A stretch of 64,000 bases of DNA, from the NCBI RefSeq assembly GCF_002243045.1, contig NZ_MBKP01000004.1, positions 1-64,000 on the forward strand, in the 5' to 3' direction. This DNA comes from Methanolobus psychrotolerans (GTDB taxonomy: Archaea; Halobacteriota; Methanosarcinia; Methanosarcinales; Methanosarcinaceae). The position numbers were made by a program, and so were the translations under genes. The notes under the pieces are model-generated. The model ran no database searches, was not told the origin of the DNA, and was given only the letters and a program-made list of their open reading frames with translations. Positions 56,726 through 64,000 of this stretch are shown piece after piece (position 1 is the stretch's first letter; each line of letters opens with the position of its first letter).

Positions 56726-57280
56726 ATGACAGAACTTTTGCACGTAAGTGGCGGTCCGACGAAGCCGGAGATAATTGCAATATCCCTATCAAAACTTGAT
56801 TTAGTAGATAATTGCAGATTTTTCGACATTGGTTGCGGTACGGGAGCTGTGTCAATAGAAGCTTCAAAAATGGTACATAATATAAATATATGTGCCATGG
56901 ATGCAAGGGAAGAGGCAATTGATGTAACGAAGAAAAATTTCGAAGCATTTAAGATTACCAATGCCCAAGTGTTTTCCGGTGAATCTTCTGAGATCCTGGA
57001 AAAGCAGGATGTCGGGTCTATCGATTGTGCATTCATCGGTGGCACAAAGAATATTTCCCGCGTGCTTGAAGTGCTTGCTGAGAAAAAGGCAAAGAGTATC
57101 GTAGTGAATGCAGTCAGGATCGAAACGGTCGTAAACGTAATAAATAAGATGAAAGAACTTGACTTATTCGATGAGGTACTGCATGTGATTGTCTCACGTG
57201 GTGCACCGATTACTGGTGAAACGATGTTCAAACCTGAAAATCCGGTATATGTTGTTGTCGGAAAAGCAGGTAAAAATTAA
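56726..57280 (+). CDS. cbiT: Cobalt-precorrin C15-methyltransferase/decarboxylase CbiT
   Basis: A 184-residue class I SAM methyltransferase (FDIGCGTGAVSIEASKM) of the CbiT type, with N-terminal GGPTKPEIIAISLSKL. It methylates C15 and decarboxylates the C12 acetate in the anaerobic corrin pathway. SD AAGGTGG. It is the first gene of a run in which neighbouring genes overlap or nearly touch; cbiL follows after 19 bases. Confidence 0.93.
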   Translation: MTELLHVSGGPTKPEIIAISLSKLDLVDNCRFFDIGCGTGAVSIEASKMVHNINICAMDAREEAIDVTKKNFEAFKITNAQVFSGESSEILEKQDVGSIDCAFIGGTKNISRVLEVLAEKKAKSIVVNAVRIETVVNVINKMKELDLFDEVLHVIVSRGAPITGETMFKPENPVYVVVGKAGKN

Positions 57281-57299
57281 TCATAATGGTGATAAAAAA

Positions 57300-57911
57300 A
57301 TGCTTGTTGGAGTTGGACTTGGTCCGGGAGATCCGGAGCTTCTCACATTGAAAGCTGTTGAAAGCCTGAAAAATGCATACAAAGTATATGTTCCCGGTCG
57401 CCTCGCAGCTGATCTGGTGGCACCATATGCAGAAGCGGAAATCTTGGAATTCCCCATGCTGACAGATTATGATGTGCTTACATCCGTCTGGAAAAAGAAT
57501 GCTGACATGCTTGCTGAAGAATCAAAGGATAATCTTGTAGTTTTCGGCCTGATAGGCGATCCGAACTTCTTTTCAACATTCACTCATTTGAAAAGAGTGA
57601 TGAAAAAATTCTATCCTGATGTGGAAACAGCAACAATTCCGGGTATAAGCTCAATTACTTCATTTGCTGCACAGACCGGAGCGGAAGTAGACTCTTCCTT
57701 TGAGGTCAGCGATGGCTCGGACAGCAAGTATAAGATCAGGCTGAAGGCCAGCCGTCCACACGAGATCATCAGTTCATTTGAAGAGGAAGGCTATAACAAA
57801 TTCACATTTTGTGAACGTCTTTTCAGCCCAAATGAAGTAATAATCACAGAAAGAGAAAAGATTCCTGAAAAGGGTAATTATTTCAGTATTATCTTTGCAG
57901 AAAAAGAATGA
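57300..57911 (+). CDS. cbiL: Cobalt-precorrin-2 C20-methyltransferase
   Basis: About 203 residues of the tetrapyrrole methylase family (GVGLGPGDPELLTLKAVE, VFGLIGDPNFFSTF, TIPGISSITSFAA). It adds the C20 methyl in B12 synthesis. ATG 57300, after GGTGAT, gives the canonical N-terminus; the ORF track's earlier start at 57189 lies inside cbiT. Its stop overlaps the upstream ORF of cbiF. Confidence 0.92.
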   Translation: MLVGVGLGPGDPELLTLKAVESLKNAYKVYVPGRLAADLVAPYAEAEILEFPMLTDYDVLTSVWKKNADMLAEESKDNLVVFGLIGDPNFFSTFTHLKRVMKKFYPDVETATIPGISSITSFAAQTGAEVDSSFEVSDGSDSKYKIRLKASRPHEIISSFEEEGYNKFTFCERLFSPNEVIITEREKIPEKGNYFSIIFAEKE

Positions 57912-57928
57912 TCGCAAGGAGAATCCAG

Positions 57929-58663
57929 ATGACAAACAAAAAAGTCTATTTTGTAGGTTCCGGTCCGGGAAACGCAAAGTATATCACTGTAATGGGTAAG
58001 GAGCTTCTTGAAGGAGCAGACCTTGTAATATATGCAGGTTCCCTTGTGAATCCGGAAGTACTTAATTATTCAAAAGGGGAAAAGATCGATAGTTACGGAC
58101 TGACCCTCGATGAAACTAACAAACTGATCTTGGACAATCTCAATGCAGGCAAAAAGGTAGTCAGGCTGCATAGCGGAGATCCGTCCCTATATGGTTCCAT
58201 TGTGGAGCAGATGGCAGAGTTAAAGGACGCAGGTGTTGAGATCGAAATAATACCAGGTGTCTCTTCAGTATTTGCAACTGCAGCTGCATTGCAGACACAG
58301 CTTACCCTGAACGATGTTTCAGAGACTCTGATAATCACACGCCCGGCAGGTAAGACCCTGGAAAAGGACCAGATTAAGGAATTGTCAAGGCACAATGCAA
58401 CCATGGCTGTTTTTCTGGGCACCCAGAAAATAGAGGAGATCATGGAAAAGGTAGAATATGCACCAGATACCCCGGTTGCAGTTGTTTTCCATGCATCCTG
58501 GCCTGATCAGAGAATCATTAAGGGCACTGTGGCAGATATCGCCGGAAAGGTCAAGGAAGCAGGCATTAAGCGCTCCGCAATGATCCTTATTGGCGGTGTT
58601 GTGGACCCGGTGAACTATGGGAGGTCTTACTTATACGGAGTGGCACAAGAACCGCTGTTATAA
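57929..58663 (+). CDS. cbiF: Cobalt-precorrin-4 C11-methyltransferase
   Basis: About 244 residues, tetrapyrrole methylase family, with VYFVGSGPGNAKYITVMG, YAGSLVNPEVL, RLHSGDPSLYGSIVEQM and VFHASWPDQRII. It methylates C11. ATG 57929 follows AAGGAG; the in-frame ATG at 57908 abuts cbiL's end and lacks an SD. The 3' end overlaps the proposed cbiG start. Confidence 0.93.
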   Translation: MTNKKVYFVGSGPGNAKYITVMGKELLEGADLVIYAGSLVNPEVLNYSKGEKIDSYGLTLDETNKLILDNLNAGKKVVRLHSGDPSLYGSIVEQMAELKDAGVEIEIIPGVSSVFATAAALQTQLTLNDVSETLIITRPAGKTLEKDQIKELSRHNATMAVFLGTQKIEEIMEKVEYAPDTPVAVVFHASWPDQRIIKGTVADIAGKVKEAGIKRSAMILIGGVVDPVNYGRSYLYGVAQEPLL

Positions 58664-59172
58664 CCTTTGAGAGAAATCTTGAGGTTGCAGAGCGTCTGGC
58701 AGGACATCTGAATGCTGATGTCCTGATGTATGACAAAAGTATCTTCAAAAAGGCCTTTGAGCAGTATGATGCTATTGTGGCAGTCTTTGCCACTGGCATC
58801 GTGGTTCGCGAGATTGCGCCTCTTATTGTGGACAAATGGAAGGATCCCGCAGTCATTGTGGTTGATTCGAACATGAATTTTGCAATTCCTCTGCTTGGCG
58901 GTCATCATGGGGGCAATGAGGTTGTCCGGAAGATAGCTGAGATTGGGCCCATCCCTGTTGTCACAACGGCTACTGAGGTTCATAACAGGAACTCTGTCGA
59001 GGGCATTGCCAAGGTACTTGGTTGCGATATCGTTAACAAGCCTTCCACTGTGCAAGTTAACTGCGCTCTGCTTGATGAAGATGTTGAGGTCCTTGAGATA
59101 AAAGGTCCCAAAATCGTCATTGTCGGGGATGATGTATCTGTCCTGAAAAAGGAAAAGGCTGAGAACTCATGA
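58633..59172 (+). CDS. cbiG: Cobalt-precorrin-5A hydrolase CbiG (N-terminal and core), ATA start
   Basis: About 179 residues of the CbiG N-terminal plus core domain (AVFATGIVVREIAPLIVDKW, LGGHHGGNEVVRKIAEIG, TATEVHNRNSVEGIA), which opens the delta-lactone ring and releases acetaldehyde. The ORF track starts at ATG 58726, which loses the conserved TAVITFERNLEVAERLAGHL. Upstream in frame there is no ATG, GTG or TTG; ATA 58633 lies eight bases after GGAGG and is the best candidate. The C-terminal CobE-like domain is a separate gene, overlapping by four bases (ATGA). Confidence 0.85.
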   Translation: MRSGTRTAVITFERNLEVAERLAGHLNADVLMYDKSIFKKAFEQYDAIVAVFATGIVVREIAPLIVDKWKDPAVIVVDSNMNFAIPLLGGHHGGNEVVRKIAEIGPIPVVTTATEVHNRNSVEGIAKVLGCDIVNKPSTVQVNCALLDEDVEVLEIKGPKIVIVGDDVSVLKKEKAENS

Positions 59173-59522
59173 TAATTGGTATCGGGGCCCGAAGGGGTAT
59201 CAACAGCCAGGAAGCTATTGATGCAATCAACAATGCACTTGTGGAGGCAGGCAGGAGCATCGATGAAGTGGAAGGGCTGGCATCTGCAAAATTGAAAGAG
59301 AACGAGGCTGGTCTCCACGAGGCAGCAAAGATTCTCGATCTTAAGATTACGTTCATAGAACATGATGAATTAAATAATTATGATACGCCGTCGGCTTCGC
59401 AGGCAAAACGCTTCGGGCTTACAGGTGTGGCAGAACCTGCCGCGCTGGCGTTGTCGGAAAAAAAAGAATTAATACTAAGGAAGAAGGTTTATGGAAGGGT
59501 CACAATCGCAATCGCAGAGTGA
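59169..59522 (+). CDS. CbiG C-terminal (CobE-like) domain protein
   Basis: A 117-residue stand-alone CobE/CbiG-C domain (IGIGARRGINSQEAIDAI, LASAKLKENEAGLHEAA, VAEPAALAL). In many bacteria it is fused to CbiG; here it is split, as in some methanogens. Its start overlaps the upstream stop (ATGA) and its end overlaps cbiH by 32 bases. Confidence 0.9.
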   Translation: MIIGIGARRGINSQEAIDAINNALVEAGRSIDEVEGLASAKLKENEAGLHEAAKILDLKITFIEHDELNNYDTPSASQAKRFGLTGVAEPAALALSEKKELILRKKVYGRVTIAIAE

Positions 59523-60288
59523 AGCAAAAGGAAAGCTTTACATCATTGGTATAGGTCCTGGTTCAGTCGATCACCTGACAGTCAAGGCCAGAGACGTAAT
59601 CATAAACTCAGGTTATGTTGTTGGAAACGGCACTTATCTGGATCAAATGGCAAGTCTGCTGGATAAACAGAAGATCGTTCGCAGTGCTATGGGTAAGGAA
59701 GTTGACCGCTCACGCAAGGCAGTGGAGCTTGCACAGGAAAATGTTGTTTCCATGATAAGCGGCGGGGATGCAAACATTTATGGGATGGCAGGTCTTGTCC
59801 TTGAAGTGGCAGAGCACGCAGGTCTGAATGTTGAAATAGAGGTCTTACCGGGTGTTACAGCTATCACGGCAGCAGCGAGTGTACTGGGTGCACCTATCGT
59901 TAACGACATGTGCACCGTAAGTCTCAGTGACCTTCTGACGCCGTGGGAAGTAATTGAGAAAAGGCTTGATGCAGCAGCGTCAGCAGACTTTGTAATGTCA
60001 CTTTACAATCCAAAAAGCCGCCAGCGCAATTCTAATTTTTCAAGAGCTATCGATATCATCAGACGTCACAAGGATGCTTCCGTTCCTGTAGGTCTTGTAA
60101 AGAATGCCCTGAGGGACAGCGATCAGGATTATATAGTTACTACCCTTGGCGAGGTCATGGAATATAATGACTGGGTGGACATGAGTACTACTATCCTTAT
60201 CACGACCAACGATTCCCGCATATGGGATTCACCATACGGCAAGAGAATAATAACTCCAAGGGGGTATCATCGGAAATATGACTACTGA
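59491..60288 (+). CDS. cbiH: Cobalt-precorrin-3B C17-methyltransferase
   Basis: A 265-residue tetrapyrrole methylase (LYIIGIGPGSVDHLTVKA, ISGGDANIYGMAGLV, VLPGVTAITAAASVLGAP, DFVMSLYNPKSRQR). It methylates C17 and contracts the ring. SD AAGGAAGAAGG lies inside the preceding gene, and the 3' end overlaps cbiC by 11 bases. Confidence 0.94.
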   Translation: MEGSQSQSQSEAKGKLYIIGIGPGSVDHLTVKARDVIINSGYVVGNGTYLDQMASLLDKQKIVRSAMGKEVDRSRKAVELAQENVVSMISGGDANIYGMAGLVLEVAEHAGLNVEIEVLPGVTAITAAASVLGAPIVNDMCTVSLSDLLTPWEVIEKRLDAAASADFVMSLYNPKSRQRNSNFSRAIDIIRRHKDASVPVGLVKNALRDSDQDYIVTTLGEVMEYNDWVDMSTTILITTNDSRIWDSPYGKRIITPRGYHRKYDY

Positions 60289-61000
60289 ATCCAAAAAGCA
60301 AACTGACACAGGTCTTGAAGAGCTTGTGGAAATGACTACTGAGATCGATCCGGAGCTTATTGCTATCTGTACTGACCTTGGGGCACAAACCGATGAAGCA
60401 AAGGCAATTTACATGACCAGTCGTAATATTGCTAAAAAACTCGTTGGTGATGAGACTATTGAGGACAAGGTCAGACAGCGCTGTGTAACCTCAACAGGTG
60501 ACCCGGCAGTTGCAGATATCATGCGTTTTGTCAACGATCCTATGAAAGCAGGCGTAGAAGCTATCAAAAAAGGTGTTCCTATTCTTGTAGATATCAATAT
60601 GGTCAAAGCAGGTATTACCAAGAGGGGTCACAATTGTGAGATCATCTGTGTACTTGATAAGGATGAGGATGCAGAACTTGCCCGCAAGTACGGTATTACA
60701 AGGACCGCAGCAGGTTTCCTGAAATGCAAAGACATACTTGAAGGTTCAATTGTTGCTATCGGCAATGCGCCATCAGCTGCTTTTGCAGTTTGCAGGATGA
60801 TAGAACACGGTATCAAACCGGCAATTATTGTTGGTACTCCTGTGGGATTTGTCAATGCCGCAGAATCAAAAGAAGCTGTCAGGAACGCACCGGTACCTTC
60901 CATCACATGTGTGGGGACACGTGGCGGAACACCAATGGCAGTTGCCTGCATCAATGAACTTGTGGCAATGGCAAATGAAGATGAATGTGTCATTGATTAA
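60278..61000 (+). CDS. cbiC: Cobalt-precorrin-8 methylmutase
   Basis: A 240-residue CbiC/CobH protein with the catalytic-His context KAGITKRGHNCEIICVLD, CVTSTGDPAVADIMRF and GTPVGFVNAAESKE. It moves the C11 methyl to C12 to give cobyrinic acid. It ends the operon cbiT-L-F-G-(cobE)-H-C. cbiD, cbiE, cbiJ and cbiA are not in the window. Confidence 0.94.
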   Translation: MTTESKKQTDTGLEELVEMTTEIDPELIAICTDLGAQTDEAKAIYMTSRNIAKKLVGDETIEDKVRQRCVTSTGDPAVADIMRFVNDPMKAGVEAIKKGVPILVDINMVKAGITKRGHNCEIICVLDKDEDAELARKYGITRTAAGFLKCKDILEGSIVAIGNAPSAAFAVCRMIEHGIKPAIIVGTPVGFVNAAESKEAVRNAPVPSITCVGTRGGTPMAVACINELVAMANEDECVID

Positions 61001-61038
61001 GCACATTCATCATTTCAAAACTGAATACTACTTTTTTC

Positions 61039-62808
61039 TTATTTTCTCTTTTTGGCAATATATGAGCTTACGGCTATGACTACAGTTGCCATCATTCCTG
61101 TGAATCCGGGTCCTTCTTCCTGATCTCCTTGTAGTGCATTGTTGTCATTGCCAGCAAATTTGAAATTTCCATTTGCTCCGATAGTGAAGACTCCCAAATC
61201 AGGTGCTCTGTCGTACAATGTCCTGCCATATTTATCAGGATTTATGTACACCGAACCATTCTCCTTTCTCAAAGAATCAGGTATATCTGCCCCATAAGGG
61301 ACCATGGCGGTTTCGATAAAGATATTCATATTTCCGTCATCAGGCACAAATTCCGCTGGAATACTTAGGTACATCTTGTTTCCCTGCATCGTTATAAGAT
61401 GAGTTGCCTCCCTTACATTATATTTTCTATCATATGTCCCGAAGATTGTTCCGGAGAGTTTTCCACTGTGTAGACCAAAGCCAATTAAGTAATCCATGCT
61501 TTGGTCTTGATCAGTATCAAAATAAATTGTGGTGATCGCCCCGTCATCCATGCTTAGGCTTGTATATTCAATAGTGATAAGCATGGTATTATCAGTAAAG
61601 CCAACATCAGCAGAAACAATATCATCTCCGTCATACCCAAAGCCAGTGGAATCACCTGCGGCATCAGTTAGTGTCTTCTTGTCTGCACCATATGACAGGA
61701 GGGGCTTTATTGACCCATCTGCAGCATTAAGAGCACCTTGCCCGTTGTCCGGTACGCTATCCATGGCTCCACTAAGCGAACCCTGCAGGGTGAAGGAATC
61801 GGCTGTCAGGTACATATTCCCATCGTCATTTCCAAGCAGTGTAAGAGGTATTCCCAGGGATGCTTTATTTCCTGATACTTTGAAGGTAGCATCGTTGTAG
61901 GGGATTCCAAGGGGTATATTCTTTGTATCCGAGTACCCCATTTTTTGCATATCTGAACCAGTTTTCATCATCTTAATGCTTGCATCGGTTCCTGTAAGGC
62001 TGCCTACTGCATATTCGATTCTATAATCCACTCCAAATGTAGGGGGTGCCTGCTCGGTATTTGAAAAGCCGGTTGCAAGTTTCTGGTCTGCATCAATAGA
62101 TATCCAGCCGCTGATATCTTCTCCGTAAGAATATCCGCTAGGTTCTATATTGTGGTTGTAGGTTATCTCAAGGTTCAGGACACCATTCGTTACACTAGCA
62201 CTGACCTCTTCAATGTCACCTGAGCTGCTGTCTCCGGTTCTATCGCTAATACTTCCGCCTCTCAGGTTGGGACCTGTTGTTTCAACTTCTCCGCTTGCAG
62301 TGTTGAAGATTCCATGATCAGGTGCCCGATCAAATTCGAGGGCTTTTACTATTTGGTCATGGACTGCAACAAAAACATTGACGTTTCCATCGTCATTGCC
62401 CAGTATCGAAAGGGGCAGTGTGATGAAAATATTGTTTCCTTGTGCTTGCAGTGTGTTCATGTACAGCGTATCATCGTTCAGTGTCGTAGTTATTATGGGG
62501 TCAGAATAGATTATGCTCATGTAACTGAACTGGTATACGTAATCTGCTCCGTTGTCAGAATATCCGGTCCGGCTGTTCTGGTCAGTGTCAACAAACACCG
62601 CCCCATAGAAACTATAATCTGCGACATCCTCTGTGCATGTTATCACTATATTGAGATTATTTCCATCATTTGAAACCTCAAGTGAACTTATATCTGGAGA
62701 ATAAAAGTCTCCGATAGTGTCAGAAATGGCTGCAAATGCCGTGGTTGCCATCCCAATATATATCGTAATAACTATTCCTGTAAATAATATTTTTTTAAAT
62801 ATCATCAT
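61039..62808 (-). CDS. Secreted PGF-CTERM surface protein with three similar modules
   Basis: A 589-residue protein with a signal peptide (MMIFKKILFTGIVITIYIGM ...AFAA) and a C-terminal PGF motif, hydrophobic helix and KKRK (GPGFTGMMATVVIAVSS), marking it for archaeosortase processing and attachment to the envelope. In between are three related modules of about 170-190 residues, each beginning with D-x-x-GD and containing an Asp-rich FVDTDQNSRTGY-like strand (also ISIDADQKLATGF, IYFDTDQDQSMDY) and LGNDDGN, which resemble Ca2+-binding beta-sandwich/CBM9-like repeats. Ligand unknown. Confidence 0.8.
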   Translation of the reverse strand: MMIFKKILFTGIVITIYIGMATTAFAAISDTIGDFYSPDISSLEVSNDGNNLNIVITCTEDVADYSFYGAVFVDTDQNSRTGYSDNGADYVYQFSYMSIIYSDPIITTTLNDDTLYMNTLQAQGNNIFITLPLSILGNDDGNVNVFVAVHDQIVKALEFDRAPDHGIFNTASGEVETTGPNLRGGSISDRTGDSSSGDIEEVSASVTNGVLNLEITYNHNIEPSGYSYGEDISGWISIDADQKLATGFSNTEQAPPTFGVDYRIEYAVGSLTGTDASIKMMKTGSDMQKMGYSDTKNIPLGIPYNDATFKVSGNKASLGIPLTLLGNDDGNMYLTADSFTLQGSLSGAMDSVPDNGQGALNAADGSIKPLLSYGADKKTLTDAAGDSTGFGYDGDDIVSADVGFTDNTMLITIEYTSLSMDDGAITTIYFDTDQDQSMDYLIGFGLHSGKLSGTIFGTYDRKYNVREATHLITMQGNKMYLSIPAEFVPDDGNMNIFIETAMVPYGADIPDSLRKENGSVYINPDKYGRTLYDRAPDLGVFTIGANGNFKFAGNDNNALQGDQEEGPGFTGMMATVVIAVSSYIAKKRK

Positions 62809-62917
62809 ACCACCAAAAAACTATATTTATCAAATCATTTTAATCTAATTTAATTAAAATAGTAATTGGTTGGTATTTATCATTTGTGTAATTGTTTAGG
62901 GAACAGCATAAACCGGA

Positions 62918-63568
62918 TTATAAGTAAGCGGCAATATGGTTTGTGTAGGCCATCCACAAGCCTGCAAGTACAAGTATCAATCCTGCCGCTTTTTTCATTT
63001 CAATGTCATATTTGGATAATCTGCTAAGTCTGTCGCCGGATATTTTTGCAGAATATGCAATGAGGATCATTGGGATGGCAAAACCTAGGGAGTATATAAA
63101 TAGAAGTCCTGCACCGTAAAGGATATCACTTTCCATTGCCACCAATGTGAGAATGGAGGCAAGAATGGGTCCCACACATGGGACCCAGACAATTCCAAGT
63201 GAGATCCCAACGATTATTCCTCCCAGAAGTCCTTTTCCTTCAGTATGGAATTTTCCTGTGTAATGTGAAAAAAAACCAAACATGTCTTTTTCGATAAGCA
63301 TTGAAATTCCGATGGAAATTATCATGACCTCTGCAATTATTCTAAGCTTGCTAATATGAGTCCATAGCAATGTCCCAAAAGCAGAAGCTGCAATGCCCAT
63401 GACTGTAAATGATACGGTAAGCCCAATTATTATTGCAACAGGACGAAATTTGCTGTCGCCTGTTGAATAGGCAAGCACTATTGGTAGCAATGGGAGTACG
63501 CAAGGCGATAGTACGCTCACAATCCCGGCAAAAAAAATCGCAAGTGGTGTGAATGAACTCGCTTCCAT
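62918..63568 (-). CDS. ccdA: CcdA-type cytochrome c biogenesis/thiol transport protein
   Basis: A 216-residue membrane protein with six helices. The two redox Cys are in LSPCVLPLLPIVLAYS and VWVPCVGPILASI, as in CcdA, the short DsbD homologue. It carries electrons across the membrane to exported thioredoxin-like proteins, supporting haem attachment to cytochrome c. The downstream neighbour in transcription order is the surface repeat protein; the upstream neighbour is a CPAC thioredoxin-like gene 19 bases away, its likely partner. Confidence 0.9.
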   Translation of the reverse strand: MEASSFTPLAIFFAGIVSVLSPCVLPLLPIVLAYSTGDSKFRPVAIIIGLTVSFTVMGIAASAFGTLLWTHISKLRIIAEVMIISIGISMLIEKDMFGFFSHYTGKFHTEGKGLLGGIIVGISLGIVWVPCVGPILASILTLVAMESDILYGAGLLFIYSLGFAIPMILIAYSAKISGDRLSRLSKYDIEMKKAAGLILVLAGLWMAYTNHIAAYL

Positions 63569-63587
63569 TATTTTACCTGCCTATTAA

Positions 63588-64000
63588 TCATTGCCTATAA
63601 TCAATTGCTGCATCAAGAAGATTTGTCAGTGTTTTCCTGGCAGTCAGGCCTATGAACCTTGCTTCATTTCGATTATTTGTTGTTTGTCCATCTGTTTTCA
63701 TGTAGATGTAGCCATCGTCACTCTTTGCAGCAATGACAAAGATGTCAGGAATAGAATATATATTGAAGCTGCCAGCTAAAGCCGGGCTTTTCCCGGAATT
63801 AATATATATAACGGTGGCTTTGCCCCGATAATCGTTTGCAATATCTATCATGATAGGTTTTTGAGCAATGCATGCAGGGCATGTATCTGTGCCAATTTCT
63901 ACTAGAACAGGACCTTCTTTAAGGGCATCATTTAATTGCTGTATGTTGCTAACAGTGGTGAGTGCACTGTTTTCATTTGCTTCTTTATTGTCTCCTATAA
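63588..64000 (-). CDS. Thioredoxin-like protein (CPAC), truncated by window edge
   Basis: The frame continues upstream of the ORF-track ATG (63851) without a stop to the end of the window. It reads through VLVEIGTDTCPACIAQKPIM, which carries a thioredoxin CxxC (CPAC), followed by YIPD-like IYSIPDIFVIA (cis-Pro region). At least 137 residues are visible; the N-terminal signal or anchor lies outside. The start at 63851 in the track is therefore not real. Together with CcdA it probably reduces apocytochrome c or other extracytoplasmic thiols. Confidence 0.82.
   Translation of the reverse strand, partial: IGDNKEANENSALTTVSNIQQLNDALKEGPVLVEIGTDTCPACIAQKPIMIDIANDYRGKATVIYINSGKSPALAGSFNIYSIPDIFVIAAKSDDGYIYMKTDGQTTNNRNEARFIGLTARKTLTNLLDAAIDYRQ

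Noticed and set aside
57189-57299. N-terminal extension of the cbiL ORF in the track
   Set aside because: It overlaps cbiT in another frame and has no methylase similarity; the canonical N-terminus begins at ATG 57300.
63588-63851. ORF track call of an 87-aa protein starting at 63851
   Set aside because: The frame is open to the window edge and includes a thioredoxin CPAC motif upstream, so this ATG is internal.

Overview
The window is chromosomal DNA of a methanogenic archaeon, most likely a methylotrophic member of the Methanosarcinaceae (a Methanolobus or Methanococcoides-like organism). The evidence is coenzyme F420-dependent methylene-tetrahydromethanopterin reductase (mer) next to fpoF of the F420H2 dehydrogenase, archaeal RadA, Cdc48, NreA and aSUI1, archaeal-type CoaD and NadM, a c-type multiheme cytochrome, PGF-CTERM (archaeosortase) surface proteins, and a large anaerobic (cobalt-first) B12 pathway. 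TATA boxes and Shine-Dalgarno (SD) motifs are of archaeal type and the DNA is moderately AT-rich. Genus assignment is inference.

Layout. 1-2.6 kb: the edge of an IS66-type transposase, then the cobalt transporter pair cbiQ-cbiO. 2.6-9.4 kb: housekeeping genes (endonuclease IV-like protein, coaD, radA, phosphoglycolate phosphatase, PRC-barrel, Cdc48, TRAM). 9.4-21.8 kb: flavodoxin-like protein, purL, DUF192, aSUI1, a nifS-nifU-HTH-nreA run, a Pit/PhoU-like phosphate pair, a phytoene-desaturase-like oxidoreductase, purC, nikR and an ArsR regulator. 21.8-30.5 kb: hemerythrin, Ca-type P-ATPase, PfkB kinase, PAS protein, CBS/antiporter pair, then FTR-like protein, FprA and a rubrerythrin relative that look like an oxygen-defence group. 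30.7-32.7 kb: inositol phosphate synthase and a DUF429 protein.

32.7-37.2 kb is the most unusual region: a co-oriented eight-gene redox block (two DUF2180 proteins, AhpD-like protein, surface-anchored pentaheme cytochrome c, ferredoxin, Isf-type iron-sulfur flavoprotein, FNR-like reductase, AfpA-type flavoprotein). It lies divergent to mer-fpoF and looks like an electron-transfer pathway linking cytoplasmic carriers to the cell surface. 39.6-41.7 kb: nadM, cysS and a tRNA-Cys immediately upstream of cysS. 42.1-47.2 kb: histidine kinase, response regulator and REC-PAS-kinase. 47.2-51.6 kb: an AK6-like kinase and trpDFEG. 51.8-54.9 kb: a feoA-feoB operon with an extra membrane protein and a Cys-rich HTH protein. 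55.1-61.0 kb: cbiP divergent from cbiT-L-F-G-cobE-like-H-C. 61.0-64.0 kb: a PGF-CTERM repeat protein, CcdA and a truncated CPAC thioredoxin-like protein, which may serve cytochrome c maturation.

A recurring feature is genes whose only sensible start is not ATG, GTG or TTG: CTG for nifU and the FNR-like gene, ATA for cbiG and the IS66 transposase, and possibly ATA for a PAS protein. Each has a strong SD at about 7-8 bases. The NifU scaffold also has Asp where the first cluster-ligand Cys is normally found.
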